12,827 bases of DNA from an uncultured Alistipes sp. (GCA_949840605.1 CATKXN010000078.1:1-12827), one strand, 5' to 3'; shown: positions 1 to 6,506, counted from the first letter of the stretch. The notes: a model not told the origin generated them from the letters alone. Made by a program: numbers and translations.

Positions 1-1
1 A

Positions 2-367
2 AGAGTAAATCGAGACGTAAAGTCATTGGAAGAAAAAAGACTTAAACGTAGAGATCGGATAGAAAAATGGATTCAAATTCTAATTATTCCAATTTTATTG
101 GCTATTTTTTCTGAGATGATAAGAGAAAAAACAGACATATCTGTTTTGATAGCTTATGCGTTGGTTTTATTGGTTTCGTTAGGATCATTAGCCTTGGCTT
201 TTTTGTGTTGTTACAATATAATTGATTTTTTTCAAAAAAGGAAACTGGAGCAGTTAAAAAGTTTTTCAAAAGACTTACAAGGAGTTATAGATACACAACT
301 TGAGAAAAAACTGCTTAAAGATAACAGAAAAAAGAAAAAGGCTATTGTTAAACAAAAGGGTGAGTGA
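2..367 (+). CDS. Small membrane protein of unknown function, 5'-truncated
   Basis: The frame is open from the left window edge to the TGA at 365-367. The first possible start inside the window is TTG at 26, but the codons before it are also open, so the true start is probably outside. Numbered from the TTG there are 113 residues: a charged basic N-terminus (about 1-15), two hydrophobic segments (about 16-31 and 38-69, the second containing CC at 61-62), then a charged, lysine-rich helical tail (70-113, with KKKK at 102-105). This is a small two-pass membrane protein with a cytoplasmic basic tail. I do not recognise a family. The codons are AT-rich, unlike the GC-rich genes from 0.73 kb onward, which fits the view that this end of the window is foreign to the rest. 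A terminator follows at 430-463. Confidence 0.6.
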   Translation, partial: RVNRDVKSLEEKRLKRRDRIEKWIQILIIPILLAIFSEMIREKTDISVLIAYALVLLVSLGSLALAFLCCYNIIDFFQKRKLEQLKSFSKDLQGVIDTQLEKKLLKDNRKKKKAIVKQKGE

Positions 368-422
368 CAATGCCCTTAGAGATGCTGATTATCAGCGTCG
401 TGGAAAAAAGAGTAAAAAATAA
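360..422 (+). CDS. Possible 20-codon ORF or frame-shifted tail of the preceding gene
   Basis: In the +1 frame relative to the upstream membrane protein, a reading from GTG 360 to TAA 420-422 gives VSDNALRDADYQRRGKKSKK. Its composition is protein-like, and it ends eight bases before the terminator stem. It could be a tiny separate ORF, a real C-terminal extension lost by a one-base error, or a product of frameshifting at GAG-TGA-C, where an AAAAGGG Shine-Dalgarno-like run lies just upstream. The arrangement resembles the release-factor-2 frameshift site, but GAG is not an obviously slippery codon. I cannot tell these apart; chance is also possible. Confidence 0.2.
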   Translation: MSDNALRDADYQRRGKKSKK

Positions 423-429
423 GATTGCA

Positions 430-463
430 AAGGGCGTCGCAGAAATGCGGCGCTTTCGCTTTT
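430..463 (+). terminator. Intrinsic terminator after the left-end membrane-protein gene
   Basis: The arms GCGTCGC (434-440) and GCGGCGC (447-453) pair around the loop AGAAAT with one G-T pair. The stem is extended outward by AAGGG against TTT. A T-rich tail follows (454-463, TTTCGCTTTT). It sits where the left-end transcript should stop and before the promoter and ribosome site of the next gene. Confidence 0.6.
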
Positions 464-477
464 ATATCGAAAAACGC

Positions 478-506
478 TGGACTTGTGGGAAGTGTTGTGG
501 TATGTG
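478..506 (+). promoter_or_regulatory. Sigma70-like promoter of the DUF6809-type gene
   Basis: TGGACT at 478-483 and TATGTG at 501-506 are 17 bases apart, and TGG just before the second box makes an extended -10. This is the layout of a Firmicutes or proteobacterial promoter, not the TTTG / TAnnTTTG layout of Bacteroidota. The -10 hexamer is a poor match, so the call is tentative. Its position between a terminator and a strong ribosome site supports it. Confidence 0.3.
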
Positions 507-516
507 TTTGTGTTGC

Positions 517-525
517 AAAAGGAGG
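517..525 (+). promoter_or_regulatory. Consensus Shine-Dalgarno site (AAAAGGAGG)
   Basis: AAAAGGAGG lies 4 bases before ATG 530 and 10 before ATG 536. It is the only near-perfect anti-16S match I see directly before a start codon in the window; rlmN, tgt, upp and hflX have none, as expected for Bacteroidota. It is therefore both evidence for translation of the DUF6809-like frame and a marker of Firmicutes-type origin. Confidence 0.65.
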
Positions 526-529
526 TGCA

Positions 530-730
530 ATGCACATGACAACACTTGAAGATCTGTACTACGGCAATATCAGTCCGCACGAAAGGTACATAAAGCGCGG
601 TTCGAGAGTCGATCAACTCGTAAAGCTGATATGCAAAAACGAGGAGAGCCTAACGGCAACGCTAACTGACCACCAGAACCAAACCTTCCAAAAATACAAG
701 CCCTGCCACCGCGAACTTGCGGGGGGGGGT
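530..730 (+). pseudogene. DUF6809-like protein, N-terminal fragment ending at a sequence junction
   Basis: From ATG 536 (or ATG 530, same frame) the translation begins MTTLEDLYYGNISPHERYIK and stays protein-like through about residue 61 (718), including the segment FQKYKPCHREL. From memory this matches DUF6809, small (about 100-residue) proteins of unknown function common in Clostridia and often found near recombinases on mobile elements. After residue 61 the frame runs into the nine-G tract and then reads antisense through the sulfatase until 1327, where the sequence is clearly not coding. About 40 C-terminal residues are missing. A consensus ribosome site and possible promoter lie upstream, so the intact gene was expressed in its source. 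The family assignment rests on recall of the N-terminal motif. Confidence 0.6.
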
Positions 731-2386
731 CGGCGCGAAAATATCCTTGCTGTAATCGAAATCGTCGTGCGCGACGCCCAGCTGGGCCAGCAGCGTCGCC
801 GCGATGTCGATCTGCGCGGCGTAATCCTCCACGACGCGCGGTTCCGCAACTGCTCCGCCCGTCCAGATCATCGGGATGCGGTGGCGCAGCGGCTCGTTGT
901 AGGTCAGCGTCCGCGGATAGGGGTAGCCGTGGTCGGCGACCAGCACCACGAGCAGGTCCTTCCACGCGGGAGACGCTTTCAGGCGGTCGATCATCTTCCC
1001 GACGCACTCGTCGGAGAAGGCCATGGCGTTCAGCACCTTGTCGTCGAATTTCGAATAGGGGACGTCGAAAGGCGTGTGGCTGCTCAGCGTCAGCAGCCCC
1101 GCAAGGAACGGTTTTCCGGCGTCGCTCAGCGCGATCACCCGGTCGGCGAACCAGTCGCACATCAGCGCGTCGTCATAGCCCCAGTCGGCCGCGGGGGCGT
1201 CGAAGCGCAGGTCTTTCTGCCAGATCAACTCCTGCCATCCGGTAGCGTACATGTAGGAGGACTGATTCGTGAAATTGAGGTCGCCGCCGTAGGCGAAGCT
1301 CGTGGCGTAACCCTCGCCGGACAGTGAACGGGCTATCGAAGGCAGATTGCGGCTCTTGGCGGGGAGTTTCATGATCGACATGCGTGTCTGAGCCGGGAAT
1401 CCGCTCAGGATCGCCACCTCGCCGCGGTCGGTGCGGAACGAGTTGGCGAAGAAATTCTCGAACCAGATGCCCTCCCGCTTCAGTCGTTGCATATAGGGCA
1501 TGACCGGCTCGCCGTCGACCTCGGCGTCCATGACCGTGCGGGCGAAACTCTCCAGAATGACGATCACCACATTGGGACGTGCGGTGTTCAGCACCGGCTC
1601 CGTCGGACCTGCCGCCGGGGCGTTGCCCCGCAGGGCGTCGAACTTCGCAGCACGCACCGCCTCGTCGAAGAACGGGTATTCGTCGGCATAATCGGCCCGG
1701 TCGCCCAGACTGGCGAGGAACGAAAAGACGGGGTTCGTGGCGGCATGGTTCAGAAACTGCGTCGGACTGAAATAGACCTTCGAGACATTGGCCACCGAAG
1801 CCCCCGTGCCGCCGCGGATGGCCAGGAAATCGAATCCGGCGAGCATCACGACGGCGATGCTGCCCAGCGAAGCGACCCGCCAGCCGACCGACCGGCCGTC
1901 GAAAATGCAGAGAATGCGGCGGTAAACCCAGATCATCCCCGCGGCATAGACCACGGCCAGCAGCGTCTGCCGCACCCCGAGCCACAGATCGACGCTCGCC
2001 ATCGCCTCCTCGGGATCGGCGAGGTAGATCAGCACCGTCGAGTCGATGCGGAACCCCCAATGCTCGTACAAGGCGACGTCGACGGCGAAAATCACGGCCG
2101 TCGTCACGGCGACCAGCACGAACCAGGCCGTCAGCACGCCCCGCCATACCTTTTCGGGCAGGCGGAGCCACAGCGAGAACAGTGTCACGAGGATCGGCAG
2201 CGCGGTGACATACCCCGCGACGGTCATGTCGAGCGTCAGGCCGTGCCGCAGCACGTCGATCCACCCGCGCAATCCCGCCCCGGCCGCCTCCGCGGCATAA
2301 TAAGCCATGAACACGGGTTTCTGCACGGCCATCATCACAACGGTCGCGGCAAATACGGCTGCCGGAAAAGCGAGTTTTCTGCGCAT
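662..2386 (-). CDS. LTA-synthase-like membrane sulfatase-fold transferase, C-terminus replaced at junction
   Basis: ATG at 2384-2386, 574 codons. Five hydrophobic segments (about 5-27, 53-74, 83-104, 137-157, 171-190) lead into an extracytoplasmic alkaline-phosphatase-fold domain. The metal and catalytic residues of the LtaS/OpgB/EptA group are all visible: E279 in VIVILESF, nucleophile T319 in NSFRTDRGE, H437 in LSSHTPF, and D485-H486 in VADHG. Such enzymes transfer phosphoglycerol or phosphoethanolamine from a phospholipid to an envelope acceptor. Bacteroidota lack lipoteichoic acid, so the acceptor here is unknown. Authentic sequence seems to end near residue 555 (DIFAPTPP); the last ~19 residues are antisense to the DUF6809 fragment across the nine-G junction. 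The usual closing segment of the family is missing, though all active-site residues remain. It lies 139 bp downstream of upp, with a structured repeat between. Confidence 0.85.
   Translation of the reverse strand: MRRKLAFPAAVFAATVVMMAVQKPVFMAYYAAEAAGAGLRGWIDVLRHGLTLDMTVAGYVTALPILVTLFSLWLRLPEKVWRGVLTAWFVLVAVTTAVIFAVDVALYEHWGFRIDSTVLIYLADPEEAMASVDLWLGVRQTLLAVVYAAGMIWVYRRILCIFDGRSVGWRVASLGSIAVVMLAGFDFLAIRGGTGASVANVSKVYFSPTQFLNHAATNPVFSFLASLGDRADYADEYPFFDEAVRAAKFDALRGNAPAAGPTEPVLNTARPNVVIVILESFARTVMDAEVDGEPVMPYMQRLKREGIWFENFFANSFRTDRGEVAILSGFPAQTRMSIMKLPAKSRNLPSIARSLSGEGYATSFAYGGDLNFTNQSSYMYATGWQELIWQKDLRFDAPAADWGYDDALMCDWFADRVIALSDAGKPFLAGLLTLSSHTPFDVPYSKFDDKVLNAMAFSDECVGKMIDRLKASPAWKDLLVVLVADHGYPYPRTLTYNEPLRHRIPMIWTGGAVAEPRVVEDYAAQIDIAATLLAQLGVAHDDFDYSKDIFAPTPPRKFAVAGLVFLEGLVLVVS
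719..730. other. Junction of two unrelated DNAs at a nine-G homopolymer
   Basis: The tract G9 (721-729) separates AT-rich, Shine-Dalgarno-using sequence on the left from GC-rich Bacteroidota sequence on the right. Both genes that meet here are broken: the DUF6809-like frame loses its C-terminus, and the sulfatase on the opposite strand loses its own. No target-site duplication, terminal inverted repeat or recombinase is visible in the window. Confidence 0.6.
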
Positions 2387-2401
2387 GAACTATTTATATG
2401 C

Positions 2402-2520
2402 TTTTTTGATTTTAGGCTGGATAGTTTCGGGCATCGCGCCGCACGGGACGGATGGGTAGTACCGGTGTACGTCCCATTCGTCACGCGCAAGGGATGTGCG
2501 AAAATATCCGCATAAAATCG
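2402..2520. repeat. Dispersed ~120-bp element with variable-stem hairpin, copy A
   Basis: Collinear with 7082-7201 at an offset of 4680-4681. Shared blocks are TTTTTGATT (2403-2411), TTTCGGGCATCGCG (2425-2438), GCAAGGGAYGTGCGAAA (2487-2503) and AATCG (2516-2520). Between them the sequence differs, but a hairpin is kept: 2447-2456 (GACGGATGGG) pairs with 2473-2482 (CCCATTCGTC) with one G-T, and GTAC (2459-2462) pairs with GTAC (2467-2470) around CGGT. The element begins 5 bp beyond the upp stop codon and fills the upp-sulfatase gap. Next to it, AAAAATC-A-GATTTTT (2521-2535) is an AT-rich palindrome spanning the upp stop. Confidence 0.7.
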
Positions 2521-2525
2521 AAAAA

Positions 2526-3182
2526 TCAGATTTTTTCGCCGTAAGCCAGGTCACCCGCATCGCCGATGCCGGGAACGATGTAGGCCCGCGAGGTCAGCTC
2601 CTCGTCGACGACCGCCGTCCAGATGGTCGTGGTCTTGTGCGGCATGTTCTTCATCGCATAGTCGAGACCCTGCTCGCTGGCGACGACCGCCGCAACGTGG
2701 GTATAGGCAGGGGTGCCGCCCTTCTCACACAAGGCATTGTAGGTCAGCACGAGCGACGACCCCGTGGCCAGCATCGGGTCGACCAGCAGCAGCGTCTTGC
2801 CTTCCAGGCTGCCGCACGAGATGTACTCGACCTTCACGGTGAACTTGCCGTCCTTGGTGCTCTTGCGGTAGGCCGACACAAAGGCGTTTTGCGCGTCGTC
2901 GAAGTAATTCAGAAAACCCTGGTGATAGGGAAGCCCCGCGCGGAGAATCGTCGCAACGACCAACTGGTCGTCGATCATCTCGACGGTGGCTTCGCCCAAC
3001 GGCGTCTCGACCACACACGGTTTGTAATTGAGTGCCTTCGAAATCTCGTAGGCCGTGATCTCGCCGATACGCTCCATGTTGCGGCGGAAACGCATCGAGT
3101 CCTTCTGAATCTGTTTGTCACGGATCTGGGCGATGAACTTGTTGAGAACCGTGTTCTGCTCGGAGAGGATATGCAACGTCAT
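2526..3182 (-). CDS. upp: Uracil phosphoribosyltransferase
   Basis: Makes UMP from uracil and PRPP in pyrimidine salvage, in the cytoplasm. From ATG 3182 it has 218 residues, about the usual length, beginning MTLHILSEQNTVLNKF. The PRPP-binding loop is VDPMLATGSS (134-143) and the uracil-binding segment is PGIGDAGDLAYG (204-215) near the C-terminus, both diagnostic of UPRTase. An in-frame ATG at 3242 would add 20 residues and overlap the end of hflX; the family starts near ILSEQN, so 3182 is preferred. It lies 22 bp downstream of hflX and is probably co-transcribed with it. The stop codon sits inside an AT-rich palindrome, followed at once by repeat copy A. Confidence 0.93.
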   Translation of the reverse strand: MTLHILSEQNTVLNKFIAQIRDKQIQKDSMRFRRNMERIGEITAYEISKALNYKPCVVETPLGEATVEMIDDQLVVATILRAGLPYHQGFLNYFDDAQNAFVSAYRKSTKDGKFTVKVEYISCGSLEGKTLLLVDPMLATGSSLVLTYNALCEKGGTPAYTHVAAVVASEQGLDYAMKNMPHKTTTIWTAVVDEELTSRAYIVPGIGDAGDLAYGEKI

Positions 3183-3204
3183 AAATCGGGTGTAGGTTTG
3201 GTTG

Positions 3205-4443
3205 TCAATAGAGGAAATTGTTGAACGGGTAGCGTCCGGCATGAATCTCGCGCACCATGCCGTACAAATCCGAACGGAATTTTTCGAGGTTGGCCTTCGT
3301 CCGCGCCGAGAGGAAGATGCAGGGAGTATTGGCCCGTGCGATCCAGCTCTGCTTCAGTTCGTCCAGCGAACGGTTCTCGCGCGTAGGGGGCGTCAGGTCG
3401 TCCTCGTCCTTTTCAACATACGTATAGGCGTCGACCTTGTTGAAGACCAGGTAGACGGGCTTGTCGCCCGCGCCGATCTCCTGCAGGGTCTGTTTCACCA
3501 CGTCGATCTGCTCCTCGAACTGCGGATGCGAAATGTCCACCACGTGCACCAGCAGATCGGCCTCGCGAACCTCGTCCAGCGTCGATTTGAACGACTCGAT
3601 CAGCTCCGTAGGAAGTTTCCGGATAAACCCTACGGTGTCCGACAGCAGGAAAGGCAGGTTATCGAACACCACCTTGCGGACCGTGGTGTCCAGCGTGGCG
3701 AAGAGCTTGTTCTCGGCGAAAACCTCGCTCTTGGAGATGAGGTTCATCAGCGTCGATTTGCCCACATTAGTATAGCCCACCAGCGCCACGCGGACCATCG
3801 CGCCGCGGTTCGAACGCTGCACGGCCATCTGGCGGTCGATCTTCTTGAGGTCCTCCTTCAATTTCGAAATGCGGTTGCGGATGATGCGCCGGTCGGTCTC
3901 GATCTCACGCTCGCCGGCGCCGCCGCGCGTTCCCGTGCCGCCACGCTGGCGTTCGAGGTGGGTCCACATGCCCGACAGCCGGGGCAGCATGTATTCGTAA
4001 TTGGCCAGCTGCACCTGCGTCTTGGCATAGGCCGTCTGGGCCCGGGACATGAAAATATCGAGGATCAGACGCGTGCGGTCCAGCAGGCGGCAGGGCATCT
4101 CCTTCTCGATGTTGCGCGTCTGCGAAGGGGACAGCTCGTCGTCGAAGATCACCACGTCGATCTCGTTCTCCCGGCAATATCCGGCGATCTCCTCCAGTTT
4201 GCCCGGCCCGACATAAATACGCGACGAGGGCTGAGGCATACGCTGGGTGAAGCGTTTCACCGCACGGATGTCGGCCGTCTCGGCCAGAAATTCGAGTTCG
4301 TCGAGGAACTCTTCGGCCTGCCGCGGGTCCTGATTGTCCCGGATGACGGAGACCAGCACGGCGCGTTCGCGGCCGTCGGCCGGCGCCGAGGCATCCGCCG
4401 CAGGATTATTATTCTTGTTCTCTTCCAAAATCGTTTTTACCAT
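3205..4443 (-). CDS. hflX: Ribosome-associated GTPase HflX
   Basis: 412 residues from ATG 4443. HflX binds the 50S subunit and splits stalled ribosomes, for example after heat stress. The N-terminal HflX domain shows GPGKLEEI (79-86) and DRTRLILDIF (122-131). A coiled linker follows, with a Gly/Arg-rich stretch RGGTGTRGGAGERE (167-180). The G domain then shows Walker A GYTNVGKST (223-231), G2 TLDTTVRK (250-257), G3 DTVGF (269-273), G4 NKVD (335-338) and G5 SAR (379-381). An acidic insertion (about 344-370) between G4 and G5 lengthens the domain. A short alternative reading is not needed, as all motifs are in one frame. The 116-bp gap upstream holds the terminator of the preceding tonB-type gene and a 7-bp hairpin at 4457-4473 in the expected leader. 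upp follows after 22 bp. Confidence 0.95.
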   Translation of the reverse strand: MVKTILEENKNNNPAADASAPADGRERAVLVSVIRDNQDPRQAEEFLDELEFLAETADIRAVKRFTQRMPQPSSRIYVGPGKLEEIAGYCRENEIDVVIFDDELSPSQTRNIEKEMPCRLLDRTRLILDIFMSRAQTAYAKTQVQLANYEYMLPRLSGMWTHLERQRGGTGTRGGAGEREIETDRRIIRNRISKLKEDLKKIDRQMAVQRSNRGAMVRVALVGYTNVGKSTLMNLISKSEVFAENKLFATLDTTVRKVVFDNLPFLLSDTVGFIRKLPTELIESFKSTLDEVREADLLVHVVDISHPQFEEQIDVVKQTLQEIGAGDKPVYLVFNKVDAYTYVEKDEDDLTPPTRENRSLDELKQSWIARANTPCIFLSARTKANLEKFRSDLYGMVREIHAGRYPFNNFLY

Positions 4444-4456
4444 TTGAATCCGTTTA

Positions 4457-4473
4457 TTCCGGTCGCACCGGAA
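4457..4473 (-). other. Perfect 7-bp hairpin in the hflX leader
   Basis: TTCCGGT (4457-4463) and ACCGGAA (4467-4473) pair around a 3-base loop, 14 bases before the hflX start. There is no T tract on the minus strand, so it is not a terminator. It may shape translation initiation or be incidental; no function can be read from the sequence. Confidence 0.3.
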
Positions 4474-4501
4474 CTTCTTCTGCCTATTGCAAACACGATG
4501 C

Positions 4502-4537
4502 TACAAATAAGGGTATCCGCCCGAAAGCAGGATACCC
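4502..4537 (-). terminator. Probable terminator after the TonB-family gene
   Basis: Read on the minus strand, GGGTATCC (complement of 4530-4537) and GGATACCC (complement of 4511-4518) form a perfect 8-bp stem with an 11-base loop. It is followed by TTATTTGTAG, a weak T tail. It lies 23 bp beyond the stop codon of the energy-transducer gene and before hflX. Confidence 0.5.
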
Positions 4538-4559
4538 TCAAAAAGTCGAGCGATACGCA

Positions 4560-5243
4560 TCAATTCTGCACGCGGAAATCTACCGGGAGGGTGTACTTGA
4601 CACGAACCACCTGGTTACGCTGCTTGCCCGGGCTCCATTTCGGAGACTTGTTCAGCACGCGGATAGCCTCCTCGGAGAGCGAACGGTCGGGGGTCTGCAA
4701 CACCTGGATGTTGGTCAGACGTCCGTCCTTCTCGATCACGAACGACAGAACCACGCGGCCCTGGATACCGTTCTCGAGTGCGATCTGCGGGAATTTCACG
4801 TTCTGCTGAACCCAGTTGCGGAACGTATTGAGGTCTCCGCCCTGGAACGAAGGCATGGTCTCGGCGATCAGGAACGGCTGGTCGTCCTCGATGGTCTCCT
4901 CGGCCACCTCGACCTGCTGGATCACCTCGGTATTCTCGTCGAACTCGGCGAAATCGACCTCGGTGGTGATCTTCGTATCGTTGGTCACAACCTGCAGCAG
5001 GTCGGTGATCACCTTCAGCTCCACCTTACGGGGTGCCTCGGGCGGCTTCTGGTCCTGACGGGTGATCTCGGTGATCTCCTCCTCGACGATAGCCGTCTGC
5101 AAATCAACTTTTTCAATTCGATGCTCCTTCGGCGTATAGGCGAAAGCCCCGATCACAAGGCAGAGCGCAACGACAAGACCGATTTCGAGCAGAAGACCCC
5201 GCTTGTTCTGAAGGTCCGCTTTGGGTGATTTCTTGATTTCCAT
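4560..5243 (-). CDS. TonB-family energy transducer
   Basis: 227 residues from ATG 5243. TonB proteins span the periplasm and pass proton-motive force from ExbB/ExbD to outer-membrane receptors such as SusC-type transporters. The sequence shows a short basic cytoplasmic start (MEIKKSPKAD), one membrane anchor (about 16-36), a periplasmic linker (about 37-128) and a C-terminal TonB domain (about 130-227) with FPQIALENGIQGRVVLSFVI (151-170), EKDG (171-174) and LPVDF near the end. The linker is unusually acidic, rich in E/D/T/V, with only a short proline patch (KPPEAP, 66-71), where classical TonB is Pro/Lys-rich; many Bacteroidota transducers are like this. No exbB or exbD lies nearby. The gene is followed by a stem-loop at 4511-4537 and diverges from rlmN. 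Confidence 0.88.
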   Translation of the reverse strand: MEIKKSPKADLQNKRGLLLEIGLVVALCLVIGAFAYTPKEHRIEKVDLQTAIVEEEITEITRQDQKPPEAPRKVELKVITDLLQVVTNDTKITTEVDFAEFDENTEVIQQVEVAEETIEDDQPFLIAETMPSFQGGDLNTFRNWVQQNVKFPQIALENGIQGRVVLSFVIEKDGRLTNIQVLQTPDRSLSEEAIRVLNKSPKWSPGKQRNQVVRVKYTLPVDFRVQN

Positions 5244-5301
5244 CTATTATAAAATTTTTTAATTGTTCGGGTATAAGCGCGTACAGGCACGCTATGCACC
5301 A

Positions 5302-5309
5302 CAAATATA
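5302..5309 (-). promoter_or_regulatory. Bacteroidota -7 box for the TonB-family gene
   Basis: On the minus strand 5309 to 5302 reads TATATTTG, a full match to TAnnTTTG, about 58 bases upstream of the start codon. No TTTG -33 box is seen at the usual 19-21 spacing, so the call rests on the -7 box and its location. Confidence 0.4.
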
Positions 5310-5362
5310 TGGATAAAAATTCAAAAATGCACGGCCATGCGCAAAAATCTTCGTTTTTTGCC

Positions 5363-5370
5363 TACTTTTG
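5363..5370 (+). promoter_or_regulatory. Bacteroidota -7 box for rlmN
   Basis: TACTTTTG fits TAnnTTTG and lies 30 bases before the rlmN ATG at 5401, in the AT-rich divergent region between the TonB-family gene and rlmN. A clear -33 TTTG is not present at standard spacing. Confidence 0.45.
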
Positions 5371-5400
5371 TGGGGTAAAAGAGCTTCAAAAACGGTAAAA

Positions 5401-6432
5401 ATGGCTGACCGAGAAACGTTATACGGCAAAACGCCCGGAGAACTCGCCGCCTTATGCGACGCGATGGGCATGCCGCGTTTCGCCGCGCGGCAGATCGCCC
5501 GCTGGCTCTACGTCCGCCATACGGAAGACCCTCTGCGGATGACCGACATCGCCGCCGCACACCGCCAGCGGCTCGCAGAACGGTTCGACCCGGCGTTCCG
5601 TGCCCCCGAACGGGTCACGGAGTCGGCCGACGGAACCAAAAAGTACCTGTTCCGCATCCCCGGCGGCCACGCCGTCGAATCGGCCTACATCCCCGACGGC
5701 GAGCGGGCCACGCTCTGCGTCTCGTCGCAGGCCGGATGCCGCATGGGGTGCAGATTCTGCGCCACGGGACGGCAGGGGCTGCAGCGGTCGCTCACGGCGG
5801 CCGAGATCCTCAACCAGATCGTCTCGCTGCCCGAGCGCGACAAGCTCACCAACGTCGTCTTCATGGGCATGGGCGAACCCCTCGACAACACCGGCGAGGT
5901 GCTGCGGGCCCTCGAAATACTCACCTCCGAATGGGGTTTCGGCTGGTCGCCGACACGCATCACCCTCTCCACGGCGGGCGTCGTCCCCGAACTACGGCGG
6001 TTCCTCGACGCCACGAAGGTCCATCTCGCGGTGAGCCTCCACAACCCTTTTCACGAGGAGCGGGCCGAAATCATGCCTGTCGAACGGGCGTGGCCCGTCG
6101 CCGAGGTCGCCGCCATCCTGCGCCAATACGACTTCACCCACCAACGGCGGGTGTCGTTCGAATACATCGTCATGAGCGGGCTGAACGACTCGCCGCGCCA
6201 CATCCGGGAGCTGACGCGGCTGCTGAACGGCATCAAATGCCGCATCAACCTGATCCGGTTCCACCGGATTCCCGACTCGCCCTACTTCTCGCCGGACGAC
6301 ACGGCGATGGTCCGCTTCCGCGACGCGCTGACGGCACGGGGCATTCAGACCACGATCCGCGCCTCGCGGGGCGAGGACATTCAGGCCGCCTGCGGGCTGC
6401 TCAGCACCCGGTTAAAAGAAGGGCTCGTTTAA
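5401..6432 (+). CDS. rlmN: Dual-specificity 23S rRNA/tRNA adenine-C2 methyltransferase RlmN
   Basis: 343 residues from ATG 5401; an in-frame TTG at 5368 overlaps the -7 box and is rejected. This radical-SAM enzyme methylates C2 of A2503 in 23S rRNA and A37 in some tRNAs. The [4Fe-4S] cysteines C113, C117 and C120 are in AGCRMGCRFC. The two cysteines of the ping-pong mechanism are C106 (TLCVSSQ) and C331 (DIQAACG), matching C118 and C355 of the E. coli enzyme. The SAM-binding segment MGMGEP (155-160) is present, so the protein looks fully active and RlmN rather than Cfr. The N-terminal helix-rich domain (1-95) has the usual length. The stop codon TAA lies inside the first unit of a 27-bp tandem repeat that continues downstream. 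Confidence 0.96.
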   Translation: MADRETLYGKTPGELAALCDAMGMPRFAARQIARWLYVRHTEDPLRMTDIAAAHRQRLAERFDPAFRAPERVTESADGTKKYLFRIPGGHAVESAYIPDGERATLCVSSQAGCRMGCRFCATGRQGLQRSLTAAEILNQIVSLPERDKLTNVVFMGMGEPLDNTGEVLRALEILTSEWGFGWSPTRITLSTAGVVPELRRFLDATKVHLAVSLHNPFHEERAEIMPVERAWPVAEVAAILRQYDFTHQRRVSFEYIVMSGLNDSPRHIRELTRLLNGIKCRINLIRFHRIPDSPYFSPDDTAMVRFRDALTARGIQTTIRASRGEDIQAACGLLSTRLKEGLV

Positions 6433-6506
6433 GAAGCGGGCTTTAGAAGTGCCCGGCAAGAGCCGGCCTTAGGGGCGCCCGGTTAAAAACCGGGTTCTAA
6501 GGGCGG
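6427..6506 (+). repeat. 27-bp tandem repeat, three units, overlapping the rlmN stop codon
   Basis: Units start at about 6427, 6455 and 6481, each made of an A part (GTTTAAGAAGCGGG; GGCAAGAGCCGGC; GGTTAAAAACCGGG) and a B part (CTTTAGAAGTGCCC; CTTAGGGGCGCCC; TTCTAAGGGCGG). Spacing of the B parts is exactly 27. The units fold into two hairpins: 6453-6457/6462-6466 (CCGGC/GCCGG) and 6478-6484/6488-6494 (CCCGGTT/AACCGGG). The first A part supplies the rlmN stop codon. A further unit is found at 7024-7047. Confidence 0.65.

Noticed and set aside
364..549. Cysteine-rich 61-residue frame (CGKCCGMCLCCKRRC), like a metal-binding or toxin peptide
   Set aside because: It has an acceptable ribosome site before ATG 370, but it reads through the terminator at 430-463 and its cysteines come from the promoter and leader of the DUF6809-like gene.
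3183..3242. Longer upp start at ATG 3242 overlapping hflX
   Set aside because: The extra 20 residues are not family-like and would overlap the hflX end by 38 bp; ATG 3182 gives the normal 218-residue enzyme.
3202..4809. 535-codon plus-strand frame opposite hflX
   Set aside because: HflX motifs are complete on the minus strand; the plus-strand reading is repetitive in R, H, V and L and has no recognisable domain.
5454..6446. 330-codon second frame within rlmN
   Set aside because: It is an out-of-frame shadow rich in R, P, H and G; RlmN motifs are complete in the other frame.
6427..6506. Tandem repeat as a CRISPR array
   Set aside because: The units are directly adjacent, degenerate and have no spacers of uniform length; no cas gene is present.
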